64,000 nt of DNA from assembly GCA_003248655.1 (NCBI GenBank), contig QFPM01000008.1, forward strand, positions 1 through 64,000, in the 5' to 3' direction. The stretch comes from Microbacterium sp. GTDB taxonomy: Bacteria; Actinomycetota; Actinomycetes; Actinomycetales; Microbacteriaceae. Below the pieces are notes generated by a model. It worked only from the letters and a program-made list of their open reading frames with translations, was not told the origin of the DNA and searched no databases. The position numbers and the translations under genes are program-made. Of this stretch, positions 52,337-61,180 are shown piece after piece (position 1 is the stretch's first letter; the number at the start of each line of letters is the position of its first letter).

Positions 52337-53571
52337 GAGCGCGGGTCGGCGGGGGCCGCGATAGCGGCGGACGCGGCAGCGTGGGCGTGGCCGACCGCGG
52401 CTTCCGCGGTCGAGGCGGCCGCGTGGGCATCGGTGACCGCCGCGACATCAGACGCCCACGAGCAGTCCGGCGACGGGATGCCGGGGTCGACGGCATCCAG
52501 CGCGTCGGCCACGACGCCATCCGCGCGCGCCCGCGGGTCGGCGGTATCCAGCGCGTCGACGTCCGCACGTGCGTCGCGGTCCGTCCGCGGCCGCGCCGCG
52601 TGAACCGGGCCGGCCAGGTGCGACAGGCGCGCGCCCGAGCCGCCGTGCCGGTCGGCGAGGATCTCGGCGAGGATCGACAGCGCGGTCGCCTCGGGCGAGC
52701 GGCCCCCGAGATCGAGCCCGATCGGCGAGCGCAGGCGGGCGAGCGCGGCCTCCGAGACCCCCGCCTCGATGAGCCGACGACGTCGGTCTGCGACGGTGCG
52801 GCGGCTGCCCATCGCGCCGAGGTATCCGACGGATGCCGCGAGCGCCGACCGGATCGCCGGAACGTCGAGCTTCGGGTCGTGCGTCAGCACGCAGACCGCG
52901 GTCTGCGCGTCGAGTGTCGCGCCCGCGAGGTAGCGATCGGGCCAGTCGACGACGACCTCCGCTCCGGGAAAACGGGCGGATGCCGCGAACACCTCCCGGG
53001 GATCGACGACCGTCACGCGCATGCCCATCGCGGACCCGAGCCGCGCGAGCGCGACCGCGAACTCAACCGCGCCGACGATCACGAGCCGCGTCGGCGCACC
53101 CACCTCGAGGGTGACCGTTGCGGCGGCGCCCCCTGCGTCCGCGCTGTCGATGACGCCGTCGCCGATCGCGGCGCCTCCGGTGGCGAGGGTGTAGCGGGTC
53201 GGGATTCCCGCCTGCTCGCGCGCGGCGAGCAGCTGCAGATCGGCGGCGGCGCGGCTTCCGGGGCGCACCGCGCGCACGAGGATGTCGATCGTCCCGCCGC
53301 AGGTCAGCCCCACGGCGAGGGCGTCGACGTCGCTGTACGAGAAGCGCTCGACACCGGGCGCCGCGCCCGCGAGCACCTCGAGGCAGCGCTCGTAGACTGC
53401 TCCCTCCACGCATCCGCCCGACACCGTGCCGAGCACCTGGCCGCCGGCGGCCACGATCATGCTCGCGCCGACCTCGCGCGGAGCGCTGCCGTCGACACCG
53501 ACGACCGTCGCCATCGCGAACGCGCGCTCCTCGCTCGCCCAGCGGGCGGCGTCGGCCAGGATCTCGCGCAT
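52333..53571 (-). CDS. XdhC/CoxI-family molybdenum-enzyme maturation protein
   Basis: 412 residues. The N-terminal XdhC/CoxI domain has TVVGVDGSAPREVGASMIVAAGGQVLGTVSGGCVEGAVYE; the Rossmann-like C-domain has RLVIVGAVEFAVALARLGSAMGMRVTVVDPR and LGAMGSRRTVADRRRRLIEAG. XdhC binds the Mo cofactor, oversees sulphuration and inserts it into xanthine dehydrogenase. The last ~80 residues (after HLAGPVHAARPRT) are an Ala/Asp/His-rich extension absent from typical members. The ATG at 53571 sits 7 nt after a TAGCGT box, with three GCAAC boxes phased at 11 bp upstream. Confidence 0.88.
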   Translation of the reverse strand: MREILADAARWASEERAFAMATVVGVDGSAPREVGASMIVAAGGQVLGTVSGGCVEGAVYERCLEVLAGAAPGVERFSYSDVDALAVGLTCGGTIDILVRAVRPGSRAAADLQLLAAREQAGIPTRYTLATGGAAIGDGVIDSADAGGAAATVTLEVGAPTRLVIVGAVEFAVALARLGSAMGMRVTVVDPREVFAASARFPGAEVVVDWPDRYLAGATLDAQTAVCVLTHDPKLDVPAIRSALAASVGYLGAMGSRRTVADRRRRLIEAGVSEAALARLRSPIGLDLGGRSPEATALSILAEILADRHGGSGARLSHLAGPVHAARPRTDRDARADVDALDTADPRARADGVVADALDAVDPGIPSPDCSWASDVAAVTDAHAAASTAEAAVGHAHAAASAAIAAPADPRS

Positions 53572-53577
53572 GCCGAC

Positions 53578-53690
53578 ACGCTACGCACCCCGCGTTGCGC
53601 CCATGTTGCCGCGGCGTTGCGACCGGGCATCCCCGGGCAGCGGGGCACAACCCCACCCCGCGAAACACCCGCGAAACGGCGGCGTGTTTC
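53578..53690. promoter_or_regulatory. divergent promoter region with 11-bp-phased GCAAC/GAAAC boxes
   Basis: On the minus strand GCAAC occurs at 53620, 53609 and 53598 (5' ends), exactly 11 bp apart. The last is followed after 10 nt by TAGCGT (53583-53578), 7 nt before the xdhC ATG. On the plus strand GAAAC occurs at 53662 and 53673, again 11 bp apart, with an inverted GTTTC at 53686-53690, ahead of the FAD-subunit gene. The pattern suggests cooperative binding on one face of the helix. Confidence 0.6.
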
Positions 53691-53742
53691 ACTCGAGCGC
53701 AGAGCCCGAAACCCGCACAACGAGACCCCGCGAGGAGGCGAC

Positions 53743-54600
53743 GTGGACATCACGACAGTTCGCTCGTACCGCGTCGCGCGCACGCGCGCCGACCTCGCGC
53801 TCGCGCCCGGCGAGGCCCTGCTCGCCGGCGGCACCTGGCTCTTGAGCGAGCCGCAGCCGGACACGACCGGGTTCGTCGACCTCACCGGAATGGGCTGGCC
53901 AGACCTCGAAATCACGCCCGCGGGACTGCGCATCGCGGCGACGTGCACGATCGCGGACCTCGTCGCCTGGGCGAAGGATGCCACCGGCACCCACCCGCAC
54001 TGGCCCGCCGCCGTGCTCGCGATCGACGCGGCGAACGCGCTCCTGGCATCCTTCAAGATCTGGAACACCGCGACCGTGGGCGGCAACATCTGCCGCGCCT
54101 TCGCGGCGGGCGCAATGGTGTCGCTGTGCGCCGCGCTCGACGGCGTCGCCGTCATCTGGCCACCAGCGCCCGCCGCCGACACGACCGACACGACCGACAC
54201 GACCGGAGACGCCGGAGAACGCCGGATGCCGGTCGCCGACCTCGTCACCGGCAACGGCACGACCACGCTCGCCCCGGGCGAGGTGCTGCGCGCGGTCGAG
54301 ATCCCCGCGCACGCGCTCGCCTCGCGCGCGCTCCTACGCAAGATCGCGCTCGCCGAGCACGGCCGCTCGGGCGCCGTCGTCACGGGCCGCGTCGACCCGA
54401 GCGGCGCGAGCGTCTTCACGATCACGGCCGCGACCGCAGCGCCGACGGTCCTGCGCTTCGGAACCCTCCCCATCGACGCCGAACTGGCGGATGCCGTCGC
54501 CTCGGCACCCGGCTACTACACCGACCCGCTCGGCTCGGCCGACTGGCGGCGGGGCGTGAGCGGCGTGCTCGCCGAGCGCATCCGCGCGGAGCTGTCGTGA
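53743..54600 (+). CDS. FAD-binding subunit of a xanthine dehydrogenase-type Mo hydroxylase
   Basis: 285 residues. CoxM/XdhB-type FAD domain: GEALLAGGTWLLSEPQPDT (first FAD loop), SFKIWNTATVGGNICRAFAAGAM (second loop, T-V-G-G-N), then a C-terminal CO-dehydrogenase flavoprotein-like domain. A TTDTTDTTG repeat interrupts a surface loop (about residue 146). GTG start at 53743 with GAGGAGG upstream; the frame is open far upstream but non-coding there. Overlaps the next gene by 4 nt. Passes electrons from the Fe-S centres to NAD+ or another acceptor. Confidence 0.9.
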   Translation: MDITTVRSYRVARTRADLALAPGEALLAGGTWLLSEPQPDTTGFVDLTGMGWPDLEITPAGLRIAATCTIADLVAWAKDATGTHPHWPAAVLAIDAANALLASFKIWNTATVGGNICRAFAAGAMVSLCAALDGVAVIWPPAPAADTTDTTDTTGDAGERRMPVADLVTGNGTTTLAPGEVLRAVEIPAHALASRALLRKIALAEHGRSGAVVTGRVDPSGASVFTITAATAAPTVLRFGTLPIDAELADAVASAPGYYTDPLGSADWRRGVSGVLAERIRAELS

Positions 54601-57431
54601 GGTTCGACGTCGACGGCGCTCCCGTCGAGGCCGAACCGCGCCCGGGCCAATGCCTGCGGACGCTCCTGCGCGAGACCGGCCACACCCAGGTGAAGAAGGG
54701 ATGCGACGCGGGCGACTGCGGCGCGTGCTCGGTGCTGCTCGACGGCGAGCCGGTGCACTCGTGCATCGTGCCGGCGGTTCGCGTCGAGGGGCGCGCCGTG
54801 ACGACGGCCGCGGGCCTCGTGCCGGGCGACGAGCTGCACCCCGTGCAGGAGACTCTCGCCGAGGGCTTCGGCTTCCAGTGCGGATTCTGCACGCCCGGCA
54901 TGAGCGTCACAGCCTCGACCCTGTGCGAGCACGACCTGGGCGATCTCGACCGGCGGATGAAGGGAAACCTCTGCCGGTGCACCGGGTATCGCCCGATCCG
55001 CGAGGCGATCCGGGCATCCGTCCTCGGCGAGGTGCGCGAGACCGGGCGGGCGGCGGCGACACCCGCGGCCACCTCCGCACCGGCGACCGCGCCCGCACCC
55101 GAGACCGCACCCGCCATCGCCCCCGCCCGCCCCACCGTCGGCACGTCTGCCCGGCCCGAGGCCGCGCGCCGGGTCGTGCAGGGCGCCGAGCCCTTCACGT
55201 TCGACCTGCCCCCCGGTCATCCCGCGACGGGGGCCCTCGTCCTGCGCGTCGTCGCGAGCCCGCACGCGCACGCGCGCATCACGGCGATCGACGCCGCCGC
55301 CGCCCGCGCCCTGCCGGGCGTCGTGGCCGTCTTCACGCACGAGGACGCGCCCCTGGTGCGCTACTCGACCGGCCGCCACGAGCACCGCACCGACGACCCC
55401 GACGACACCCTCCTGCTCGACACCGTCGTCCGCCACGTCGGTCAGCGCGTCGCGGCGGTCGTGGCCGAGACGGCCGAGGCGGCGGATGCCGCGGTCCGCC
55501 TCGTCCGCGTCGACTACGACGTCCTGCCCGCGGTCTTCGACCCCGACGAGGCCCGGCGCCCCGGTGCTCCGCTTCTGCACCCGGGCCGCACCCCCGACGA
55601 CCGCGTCGACGAGGCCGACCGCAACGTCATCGCGAGCGTCCATGCCGGCCCCGACGTCGACACCGTGCTGGATGCCAGCGCCGCGTGCGTCCACGGTCAG
55701 TGGCAGACGGCGCGGGTCACCCACGCGCAGCTCGAGACGCACGGATCGGTCGGCTGGATCGACGACGACGGGCGCCTCAGCATCCGCTCGTCGACGCAGG
55801 TGCCCTTCCTTACGCGCGACGAGATCGCCCGCATCTTCGGCCTCGACCGCGACCGGGTGCGCGTGCACGCCGTGCGGGTCGGCGGCGGCTTCGGCGGCAA
55901 GCAGGAGATCTTCACCGAAGACCTCGTCGCCCTCGCGGTGCTGCGCACCGGCCGCCCCGTCGCGTACGAGTTCACCCGCACTGACGAGTTCCAGCGGGCA
56001 GCGGTCCGGCATCCGATGCGCGTCGACGTCTCACTCGGGGCGGATGCCGGCGGCCACCTCACCGCCATGAAGATCGACTTGCTGAGCGACACCGGCGCCT
56101 ACGGCAACCACTCGCGGGGTGTCATGTTCCACTCGCTCGCCGAGTCGACGACGATCTACCGCGTGCCGCTCAAGCGGGTGGATGCCGAGGTCGTCTACAC
56201 GAACAACGTCCCGTCGGGCGCCTTCCGTGGGTACGGGCTCGGACAGGTCATCCTCGCGGTCGAATCGGCAATGGACATGCTCGCCGAGCGCCTCGGCATC
56301 GACCCGTTCGACCTGCGCCGCATCAACGCGATCCGCCCCGGCGACGATCCCGGCCACGACGACCTCGTGTGGGGAAGCTACGGCTTCGACCAGTGCCTCG
56401 ACCTCGCGCAAGGCGCGCTGCGGCGGGGCAACGGGGTCGCCGCTCCCGACGGCTGGGCGGTCGGCGAGGGCGTCGCTGCGGCGATGATCGCGACGATGGC
56501 ACCCTTCGGTCACGTCGCGCACACGACCGCGACCCTCCGCTCCGACGGCACCTACCTGCTGCAGGCGGGCACGGCCGAGTTCGGCAACGGCACGACGACG
56601 GTGCTCCGTCAGATCGGGGCGACCGACCTCGTCGCGGACTTCGACCGCATCGAGCTCTGGAACGCCGACACGGATGCCGTCGCCCACGACACCGGCGCGT
56701 TCGCGTCGGCGGGCATCACCGTCACCGGCAAGGCCCTCCACGCCGCGTGCCTGACCCTCGCGCGGCGGATGCGCGAGCGCGCCGCCGAGCTCACCGGCAC
56801 GGCACCGGAGTCATGCGAGCTGCGCGCCGACGGCGTCGCGACGCCCACCCGGCTCGTCGGCTTCGCCGAGCTGACCGAGGGCCTCCCCGGCGGCGAGCTC
56901 ACCGCCGACGGCAGCGAGCTGGGCGAGCAGCGTTCGCTCGCCTTCAACGTCCACGCCGTGCGCGTCGCCGTCGACCCCGACACCGGCACCGTCCGCATCC
57001 TGCAGTCGGTGCAGGCGGCGGATGCCGGGTTCGTCATGAACCCGGCACAGTGCCGCGGCCAGATCGAGGGGGGAGCTGCGCAGGGCATCGGCAGCGCCCT
57101 GTACGAAGAGGTCATGATCTCGCCCACGGGCGCCGTCGCGACGCCCGTGTTCCGCACCTACCGCGTACCGCAGTTCGCGGACATCCCCGAGACCGAGGTG
57201 TACTTCGCCGACACGAGCGACGACCTGGGGCCTTTCGGCGCGAAGTCGATGAGCGAGTCGCCGTACAACCCCGTCGCCCCCGCGATCGGCAACGCGATCG
57301 CCCGCGCCCTCGGCATCCGCCCCTTCGAGCAGCCCTTCAGCCGCGACCGCGTCTGGCGCCTCGCGCAGACCCGCGTCCACGAAACCCGGCCGAAACGTGA
57401 GCCGCCGCGGCCCGAAACGTCCGGGGTCTAG
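54597..57431 (+). CDS. fused 2Fe-2S plus molybdopterin subunit of a xanthine dehydrogenase-type hydroxylase
   Basis: 944 residues, two normally separate subunits in one chain. Residues 1-145: plant-type 2Fe-2S domain (Cys36, Cys41, Cys44, Cys56) and helical 2Fe-2S domain (Cys95, Cys98, Cys126, Cys128). An Ala/Pro linker (about 147-185) leads to the Mo domains (about 185-930). These show RVGGGFGGKQEIFTEDLVALA, VPSGAFRGYGLGQ, and near the end GPFGAKSMSESPYNP with the likely catalytic Glu. Hydroxylates a purine-type heterocycle; xanthine or hypoxanthine fits the neighbours, but other N-heterocycles are possible. GTG start overlaps the FAD-subunit stop. Confidence 0.9.
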   Translation: MRFDVDGAPVEAEPRPGQCLRTLLRETGHTQVKKGCDAGDCGACSVLLDGEPVHSCIVPAVRVEGRAVTTAAGLVPGDELHPVQETLAEGFGFQCGFCTPGMSVTASTLCEHDLGDLDRRMKGNLCRCTGYRPIREAIRASVLGEVRETGRAAATPAATSAPATAPAPETAPAIAPARPTVGTSARPEAARRVVQGAEPFTFDLPPGHPATGALVLRVVASPHAHARITAIDAAAARALPGVVAVFTHEDAPLVRYSTGRHEHRTDDPDDTLLLDTVVRHVGQRVAAVVAETAEAADAAVRLVRVDYDVLPAVFDPDEARRPGAPLLHPGRTPDDRVDEADRNVIASVHAGPDVDTVLDASAACVHGQWQTARVTHAQLETHGSVGWIDDDGRLSIRSSTQVPFLTRDEIARIFGLDRDRVRVHAVRVGGGFGGKQEIFTEDLVALAVLRTGRPVAYEFTRTDEFQRAAVRHPMRVDVSLGADAGGHLTAMKIDLLSDTGAYGNHSRGVMFHSLAESTTIYRVPLKRVDAEVVYTNNVPSGAFRGYGLGQVILAVESAMDMLAERLGIDPFDLRRINAIRPGDDPGHDDLVWGSYGFDQCLDLAQGALRRGNGVAAPDGWAVGEGVAAAMIATMAPFGHVAHTTATLRSDGTYLLQAGTAEFGNGTTTVLRQIGATDLVADFDRIELWNADTDAVAHDTGAFASAGITVTGKALHAACLTLARRMRERAAELTGTAPESCELRADGVATPTRLVGFAELTEGLPGGELTADGSELGEQRSLAFNVHAVRVAVDPDTGTVRILQSVQAADAGFVMNPAQCRGQIEGGAAQGIGSALYEEVMISPTGAVATPVFRTYRVPQFADIPETEVYFADTSDDLGPFGAKSMSESPYNPVAPAIGNAIARALGIRPFEQPFSRDRVWRLAQTRVHETRPKREPPRPETSGV

Positions 57432-57434
57432 CGT
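57380..57434 (+). promoter_or_regulatory. phased GAAAC boxes and -10 before the ABC transporter genes
   Basis: GAAAC at 57381, 57392 and 57414 (spacings 11 and 22), the last followed after 10 nt by TAGCGT at 57429-57434. The boxes lie inside the final codons of the Mo-subunit gene, so the transporter genes can be read from their own promoter as well as from the upstream operon. Confidence 0.6.
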
Positions 57435-57468
57435 CACGTCAGCACCATTGCACCTGTTAGGAGACCCG

Positions 57469-58569
57469 ATGCACTCACGACACAGCCTCCGCCGTCGCGG
57501 CGCCGCTGTTCTCGCGCTGGCCGCAGCAGCCGCGCTCGCCCTGTCCGCCTGCTCGTCGAGCAGCTCACCGTCGCCGTCGTCGTCCGGCGGAGCCGAGGCC
57601 GCCGACTACGGCGACATCAGCGTCCAGTACTCCTGGATCAAGAACGAGGAGTTCGCGGGCGAGTTCTACGCCTACGACAAGGGCTACTACGACGAGGCGG
57701 GCTTCGGCACCGTCACGGGCGTCGCCGGCCCCGACACGGGCGTCGCCAAGCTCCTCTCGGGAACTGTGCAGTTCGCGCTGAGCGACGCGGCATCCGTCGG
57801 CGCGGCCGTCGCCGAGCAGGACGCACCGCTCAAGATCATCGCGACGACGTTCCAGAAGAACCCGTTCACGATCCTCTCGCTCAAGGACGGCGCGAACATC
57901 GCGACACCGGAAGACCTCAAGGGCAAGAAGATCGGCGTGCAGGACTCGAACGCCTCCGTCTTCAAGGCGCTGCTCGCCGCGAACGGCATCTCGGAGGACG
58001 AGCTGACGATCGTTCCGGTCGACTTCGACCCGACGCCGCTCATGAACGGCGACGTCGACGGCTTCATGGCCTACCTCACGAACGAGGCGATCACGGTCGA
58101 GATGGCGGGATACGAGGTCACCAACCTCGCCTACGCCGAGAACGGCCTGCCCTACGTCGCCGAGTCGTACGCCGTGACCGACCAGTACCTCGCCGAGAAC
58201 AAGGACCTCATCAAGGCGTTCCTCATCGCCGAGATCAAGGGCTGGAGCGACACCTTCACCGAGCCCGTCGACGACACCGTCGCGCTCGTCACGAAGTACT
58301 ACAACGAGTCGGCCGCCGCGGGCGACCTCACCTTCGGCGACCTCGACCCGGCGAAGGTCAAGGCGGGCATCGAGGCGCAGGCGCTCCTCATCTCGACCGA
58401 GGAGACCGAGGCGAACGGCCTGTTCACCATCTCGGACGACCTCAAGGAGCAGACGCTCGCATCGCTCAAGGCGTCGGGCTGGGAGCTCACCGCCGACCAG
58501 CTGTTCGACACGTCGATCATCGACGAGATCTACGCCGAGCAGCCCGACCTGAAGAACTACCTGCCGTAG
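57469..58569 (+). CDS. ABC transporter substrate-binding lipoprotein (NMT1/SsuA-like)
   Basis: 366 residues from the ATG at 57469 with TAGGAG upstream. Lipobox ALSAC (Cys28), then a Ser-rich linker. The mature protein has ISVQYSWIKNEEFAGEFYAYDKGYYDEAG, KLLSGTVQFALSDAAS, LKGKKIGVQDSNAS and PLMNGDVDGFMAYLTNEAIT, the pattern of NMT1/THI5-like binding proteins for small heterocycles and organosulphonates. Since it follows the Mo hydroxylase and precedes its own ATPase and permeases, a purine or related heterocycle is the likely ligand. Confidence 0.9.
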   Translation: MHSRHSLRRRGAAVLALAAAAALALSACSSSSSPSPSSSGGAEAADYGDISVQYSWIKNEEFAGEFYAYDKGYYDEAGFGTVTGVAGPDTGVAKLLSGTVQFALSDAASVGAAVAEQDAPLKIIATTFQKNPFTILSLKDGANIATPEDLKGKKIGVQDSNASVFKALLAANGISEDELTIVPVDFDPTPLMNGDVDGFMAYLTNEAITVEMAGYEVTNLAYAENGLPYVAESYAVTDQYLAENKDLIKAFLIAEIKGWSDTFTEPVDDTVALVTKYYNESAAAGDLTFGDLDPAKVKAGIEAQALLISTEETEANGLFTISDDLKEQTLASLKASGWELTADQLFDTSIIDEIYAEQPDLKNYLP

Positions 58570-58573
58570 TCGG

Positions 58574-59398
58574 ATGACGACCACGGAAACCCTGGATGCC
58601 GGTGCTCGCCCCGCGGGCACCGGCATCCAGATCACAGGAGTCTCGAAGTCGTTCTCGCTGCGCGGCGGCCGCTCGCTGCTCGCGCTGCAGGACACCGATC
58701 TGCACACCGAGAAGGGGTCGTTCCTGGCCCTTCTCGGGCCGTCGGGATGCGGCAAGTCGACGATTCTCCGGATCCTCGCCGCGCTCGACCACCCGACCGC
58801 GGGCGAAGCGCTCGTCGACGGCGAGACGCCCGACCAGCTGCGCAGCAAGAGCGAGCTCGGCATCGCCTTCCAAGACCACGCCCTGCTGCCGTGGCGGAGC
58901 ATCCGCAAGAACATCGAGCTGCCGTTCGAAGTCGCCGGACGCCCCGTCGACAAGGCGTACGTCGACGAGCTGATCGACCTCGTGGGCCTCCACGAGTTCG
59001 CGAACGCGAAGCCCTCGCAGCTCTCCGGCGGCATGCGTCAGCGGGCATCCATCGCCCGCGCCCTCGTGCTGAAGCCCTCGGTGCTGCTGCTCGACGAGCC
59101 GTTCGGCGCGCTCGACGACATGACCCGCCAGAACCTCAACCTCGAGCTGCTGCGCATCTGGACCGAGAAGCCCGCGACGACGCTCCTCGTCACCCACGGC
59201 ATCAGCGAGGCGATCTTCCTCGCCGACCGCGTCGCCGTGATGTCGCCGCGCCCCGGCCGCGTCAAGGAGATCATCGACGTCGACCTCCCCCGCCCCCGCA
59301 CGCCCGAGATGATGCGCACGCCCGAGTTCCACGCGCTCGTCGACCGGGCATCCGAACTGCTGTTCGGGGTGGACGGGCGCGCCGAAGCGGAGGCGTGA
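58574..59398 (+). CDS. ABC transporter ATP-binding protein (SsuB/TauB-like)
   Basis: 274 residues. Walker A LGPSGCGKSTILR (about residue 54), Q-loop FQDHALLPWRSI, signature LSGGMRQRASIARAL, Walker B VLLLDEPFGALDD and H-loop VTHGISEAIF. This subgroup powers importers of nitrate, sulphonate and thiamine-precursor type, consistent with the NMT1-like binding protein just upstream (4-nt gap). Drives uptake through the two permeases downstream. Confidence 0.93.
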   Translation: MTTTETLDAGARPAGTGIQITGVSKSFSLRGGRSLLALQDTDLHTEKGSFLALLGPSGCGKSTILRILAALDHPTAGEALVDGETPDQLRSKSELGIAFQDHALLPWRSIRKNIELPFEVAGRPVDKAYVDELIDLVGLHEFANAKPSQLSGGMRQRASIARALVLKPSVLLLDEPFGALDDMTRQNLNLELLRIWTEKPATTLLVTHGISEAIFLADRVAVMSPRPGRVKEIIDVDLPRPRTPEMMRTPEFHALVDRASELLFGVDGRAEAEA

Positions 59399-59399
59399 G

Positions 59400-60206
59400 A
59401 TGACCCGCACACGGATGCCGGGATGGCTCGCCGCCGTGGTCGGAGCCGCCGTGCTCATCGTCGTGTGGTGGCTGTTCTCGCTCTTCGCGTTCCAGCAGCA
59501 GGAGGGCACGACCTTCACGCCGGTTCCCTCGCCCTTCGCCGTCTTCGACTGGCTGTTCCTGCAGGGCAACATCGCGGGCGCCTGGAACGTGTTCCAGCCT
59601 ACCGTCACGGCGGCCGCGATCGGCTACCTGTGGGGGAACGGCATCGCGCTCGTGCTCGCGACGTTCGTGCTCGTCTTCCCCCGCACCGAGACGGTCGTCA
59701 CCCAGATCGCGGTCGTGACGTACTGCCTGCCGATCGTCGCGGTGGGCGGCATCTCAATCGTCGTGCTCGGCGGCGCCAAGAACCCGGGAGATCCGTCGGC
59801 GACGGCGATCTTCCTCGCGGCGCTCGTGTGCGTGTTCACGACCGTGGTCGGCGCGATGCTCGGCTTCAAGTCGGCCGACAAGGCCGCCCTCGACGTCGTG
59901 CGCGTGTACGGCGGCGGCGCCTGGACCCAGCTGCGCAAGGTGCGCCTGATCGCGGCGCTGCCGTCGATCCTCAACGCGCTGCAGATCGCCGTGCCGACCG
60001 CGTTCCTCGGCGCCGTGCTCGGCGAGTACCTCGGCTCGATCACGGCCGGCGTCGGCCCCACCCTCATCCGCCTGCAGGGTCAGCTCGACTCGGCGGGCGT
60101 GTGGTCGGTGTTCCTCCTGTGCGCGGTGTTCGCCCTCGTCGCCTACGGCCTGTTCGGCCTCGTCATCCGACTCGTCACCCCGTGGGTGGCAGGGAAGGCC
60201 TCGTGA
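59400..60206 (+). CDS. ABC transporter permease (first)
   Basis: 268 residues, about six membrane helices. ALDVVRVYGGGAWTQLRKVRLIAALPSILNALQIAVPTAFLGAVLGEYLG is the EAA loop that docks the ATPase. The ATG begins one base after the ATPase stop. Differs enough from the next permease that the pair is a heterodimer rather than a recent duplication. Confidence 0.9.
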   Translation: MTRTRMPGWLAAVVGAAVLIVVWWLFSLFAFQQQEGTTFTPVPSPFAVFDWLFLQGNIAGAWNVFQPTVTAAAIGYLWGNGIALVLATFVLVFPRTETVVTQIAVVTYCLPIVAVGGISIVVLGGAKNPGDPSATAIFLAALVCVFTTVVGAMLGFKSADKAALDVVRVYGGGAWTQLRKVRLIAALPSILNALQIAVPTAFLGAVLGEYLGSITAGVGPTLIRLQGQLDSAGVWSVFLLCAVFALVAYGLFGLVIRLVTPWVAGKAS

Positions 60207-61111
60207 TGTCGCGCCGCACCGTCGAAACGGAAGCCGCCGCCGGCGGCCCCACCGTCCAGCTCGCGATCGCCGCCGACGCGGCGGCGCAGGCACGCCTGCG
60301 CGCAGAGCGCCGTCGGGCGCTGCGCAAGACCGTGCTGCGCTCGCTCGGCAACGCCGGCATCACGATCCTCGTCCTGCTGCTGCTGTGGCAGGGCATCGTG
60401 AGCCTCACGGGCATCTCGCCGTACGTCGCGAAGGGGCCGGTGGATGTCTGGCAGTTCCTCTTCACGGCCGAGAAGGCCGCCGAGAACCGCGATCAGATGT
60501 TCCCGCTCGTCGGACAGACCCTCGTCGACTCGTGGCTCGGCTTCCTCGTGGGCATGGTCGTCGCGATCATCCTCGCGATCGCGTTCAGTCTGTCGAAGGC
60601 GATCGAGGCCGGCGTCATGCCGCTCGTCCTGCTGCTGCGCACGATCCCGCTCGTGTCGATCGCGCCCGTGATCATCCTCATGACGGGGCGTGGCACGACG
60701 GCATCCGTCGCCGTCATCGGCACGATCGTGGTGCTCTTCCCGGCGCTCGCCAACGTCCTGTTCGGCCTCAGCCGCGCGAGCCAGCAGAGCCTCGACGTCG
60801 TGCACGTCTTCGGCGGCGGGCGCTTCACGGCGCTGCGGAAGGTCAACCTGCCGGGAGCGCTGCCCTCGATCTTCGCCGCAGCCCGCGTGTCGGTGCCGGG
60901 AGCGGTCACCGGTGCGCTGCTGGCCGAGTGGCTCTCGACCGGAACGGGCATCGGCGGGTCGATCCTGAAGTTCAACGCGCAGGCGCAGTTCGCGCAGCTG
61001 TGGACGTCGATTGCGCTCATCACGATCATCACCCTGCTGCTCTACAACCTCGTGCAGATCGTCGAGAACATCGTGCTCAACCGCATGGGGATGGTGGCCG
61101 GGGCGCGCTGA
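60206..61111 (+). CDS. ABC transporter permease (second)
   Basis: 301 residues. A charged N-terminal cytoplasmic arm (about 45 residues) is followed by about six membrane helices. EAA loop: SLDVVHVFGGGRFTALRKVNLPGALPSIFAAARVSVPGAVTGALLAEWLS. The ATG at 60206 or an adjacent GTG at 60203 overlaps the stop of the first permease. Last gene of the operon that starts with the FAD subunit; a hairpin repeat follows at 61132. Confidence 0.9.
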   Translation: MSRRTVETEAAAGGPTVQLAIAADAAAQARLRAERRRALRKTVLRSLGNAGITILVLLLLWQGIVSLTGISPYVAKGPVDVWQFLFTAEKAAENRDQMFPLVGQTLVDSWLGFLVGMVVAIILAIAFSLSKAIEAGVMPLVLLLRTIPLVSIAPVIILMTGRGTTASVAVIGTIVVLFPALANVLFGLSRASQQSLDVVHVFGGGRFTALRKVNLPGALPSIFAAARVSVPGAVTGALLAEWLSTGTGIGGSILKFNAQAQFAQLWTSIALITIITLLLYNLVQIVENIVLNRMGMVAGAR

Positions 61112-61131
61112 GCGCCCGGTCGCCCCCCACC

Positions 61132-61172
61132 GGTGATCGAGTGCCGGCGCGCAGCGCCGGTGTATCGAGATC
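61132..61172. repeat. 41-bp ATCGA/CCGGCGC hairpin repeat, copy 1
   Basis: GGTGATCGAGTGCCGGCGCG ... GTATCGAGATC; CCGGCGC-GCA-GCGCCGG forms the stem. A near-identical copy is at 63385-63425 and a partial one begins at 63351. Here it lies between convergent genes and probably acts as a terminator. Confidence 0.75.
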
Positions 61173-61180
61173 CCCGCGCG

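Noticed and set aside
52381..53742. Long upstream extension of the FAD-subunit gene
   Set aside because: It is antisense to xdhC and lacks any FAD-domain sequence; the GTG at 53743 has a strong ribosome-binding site.
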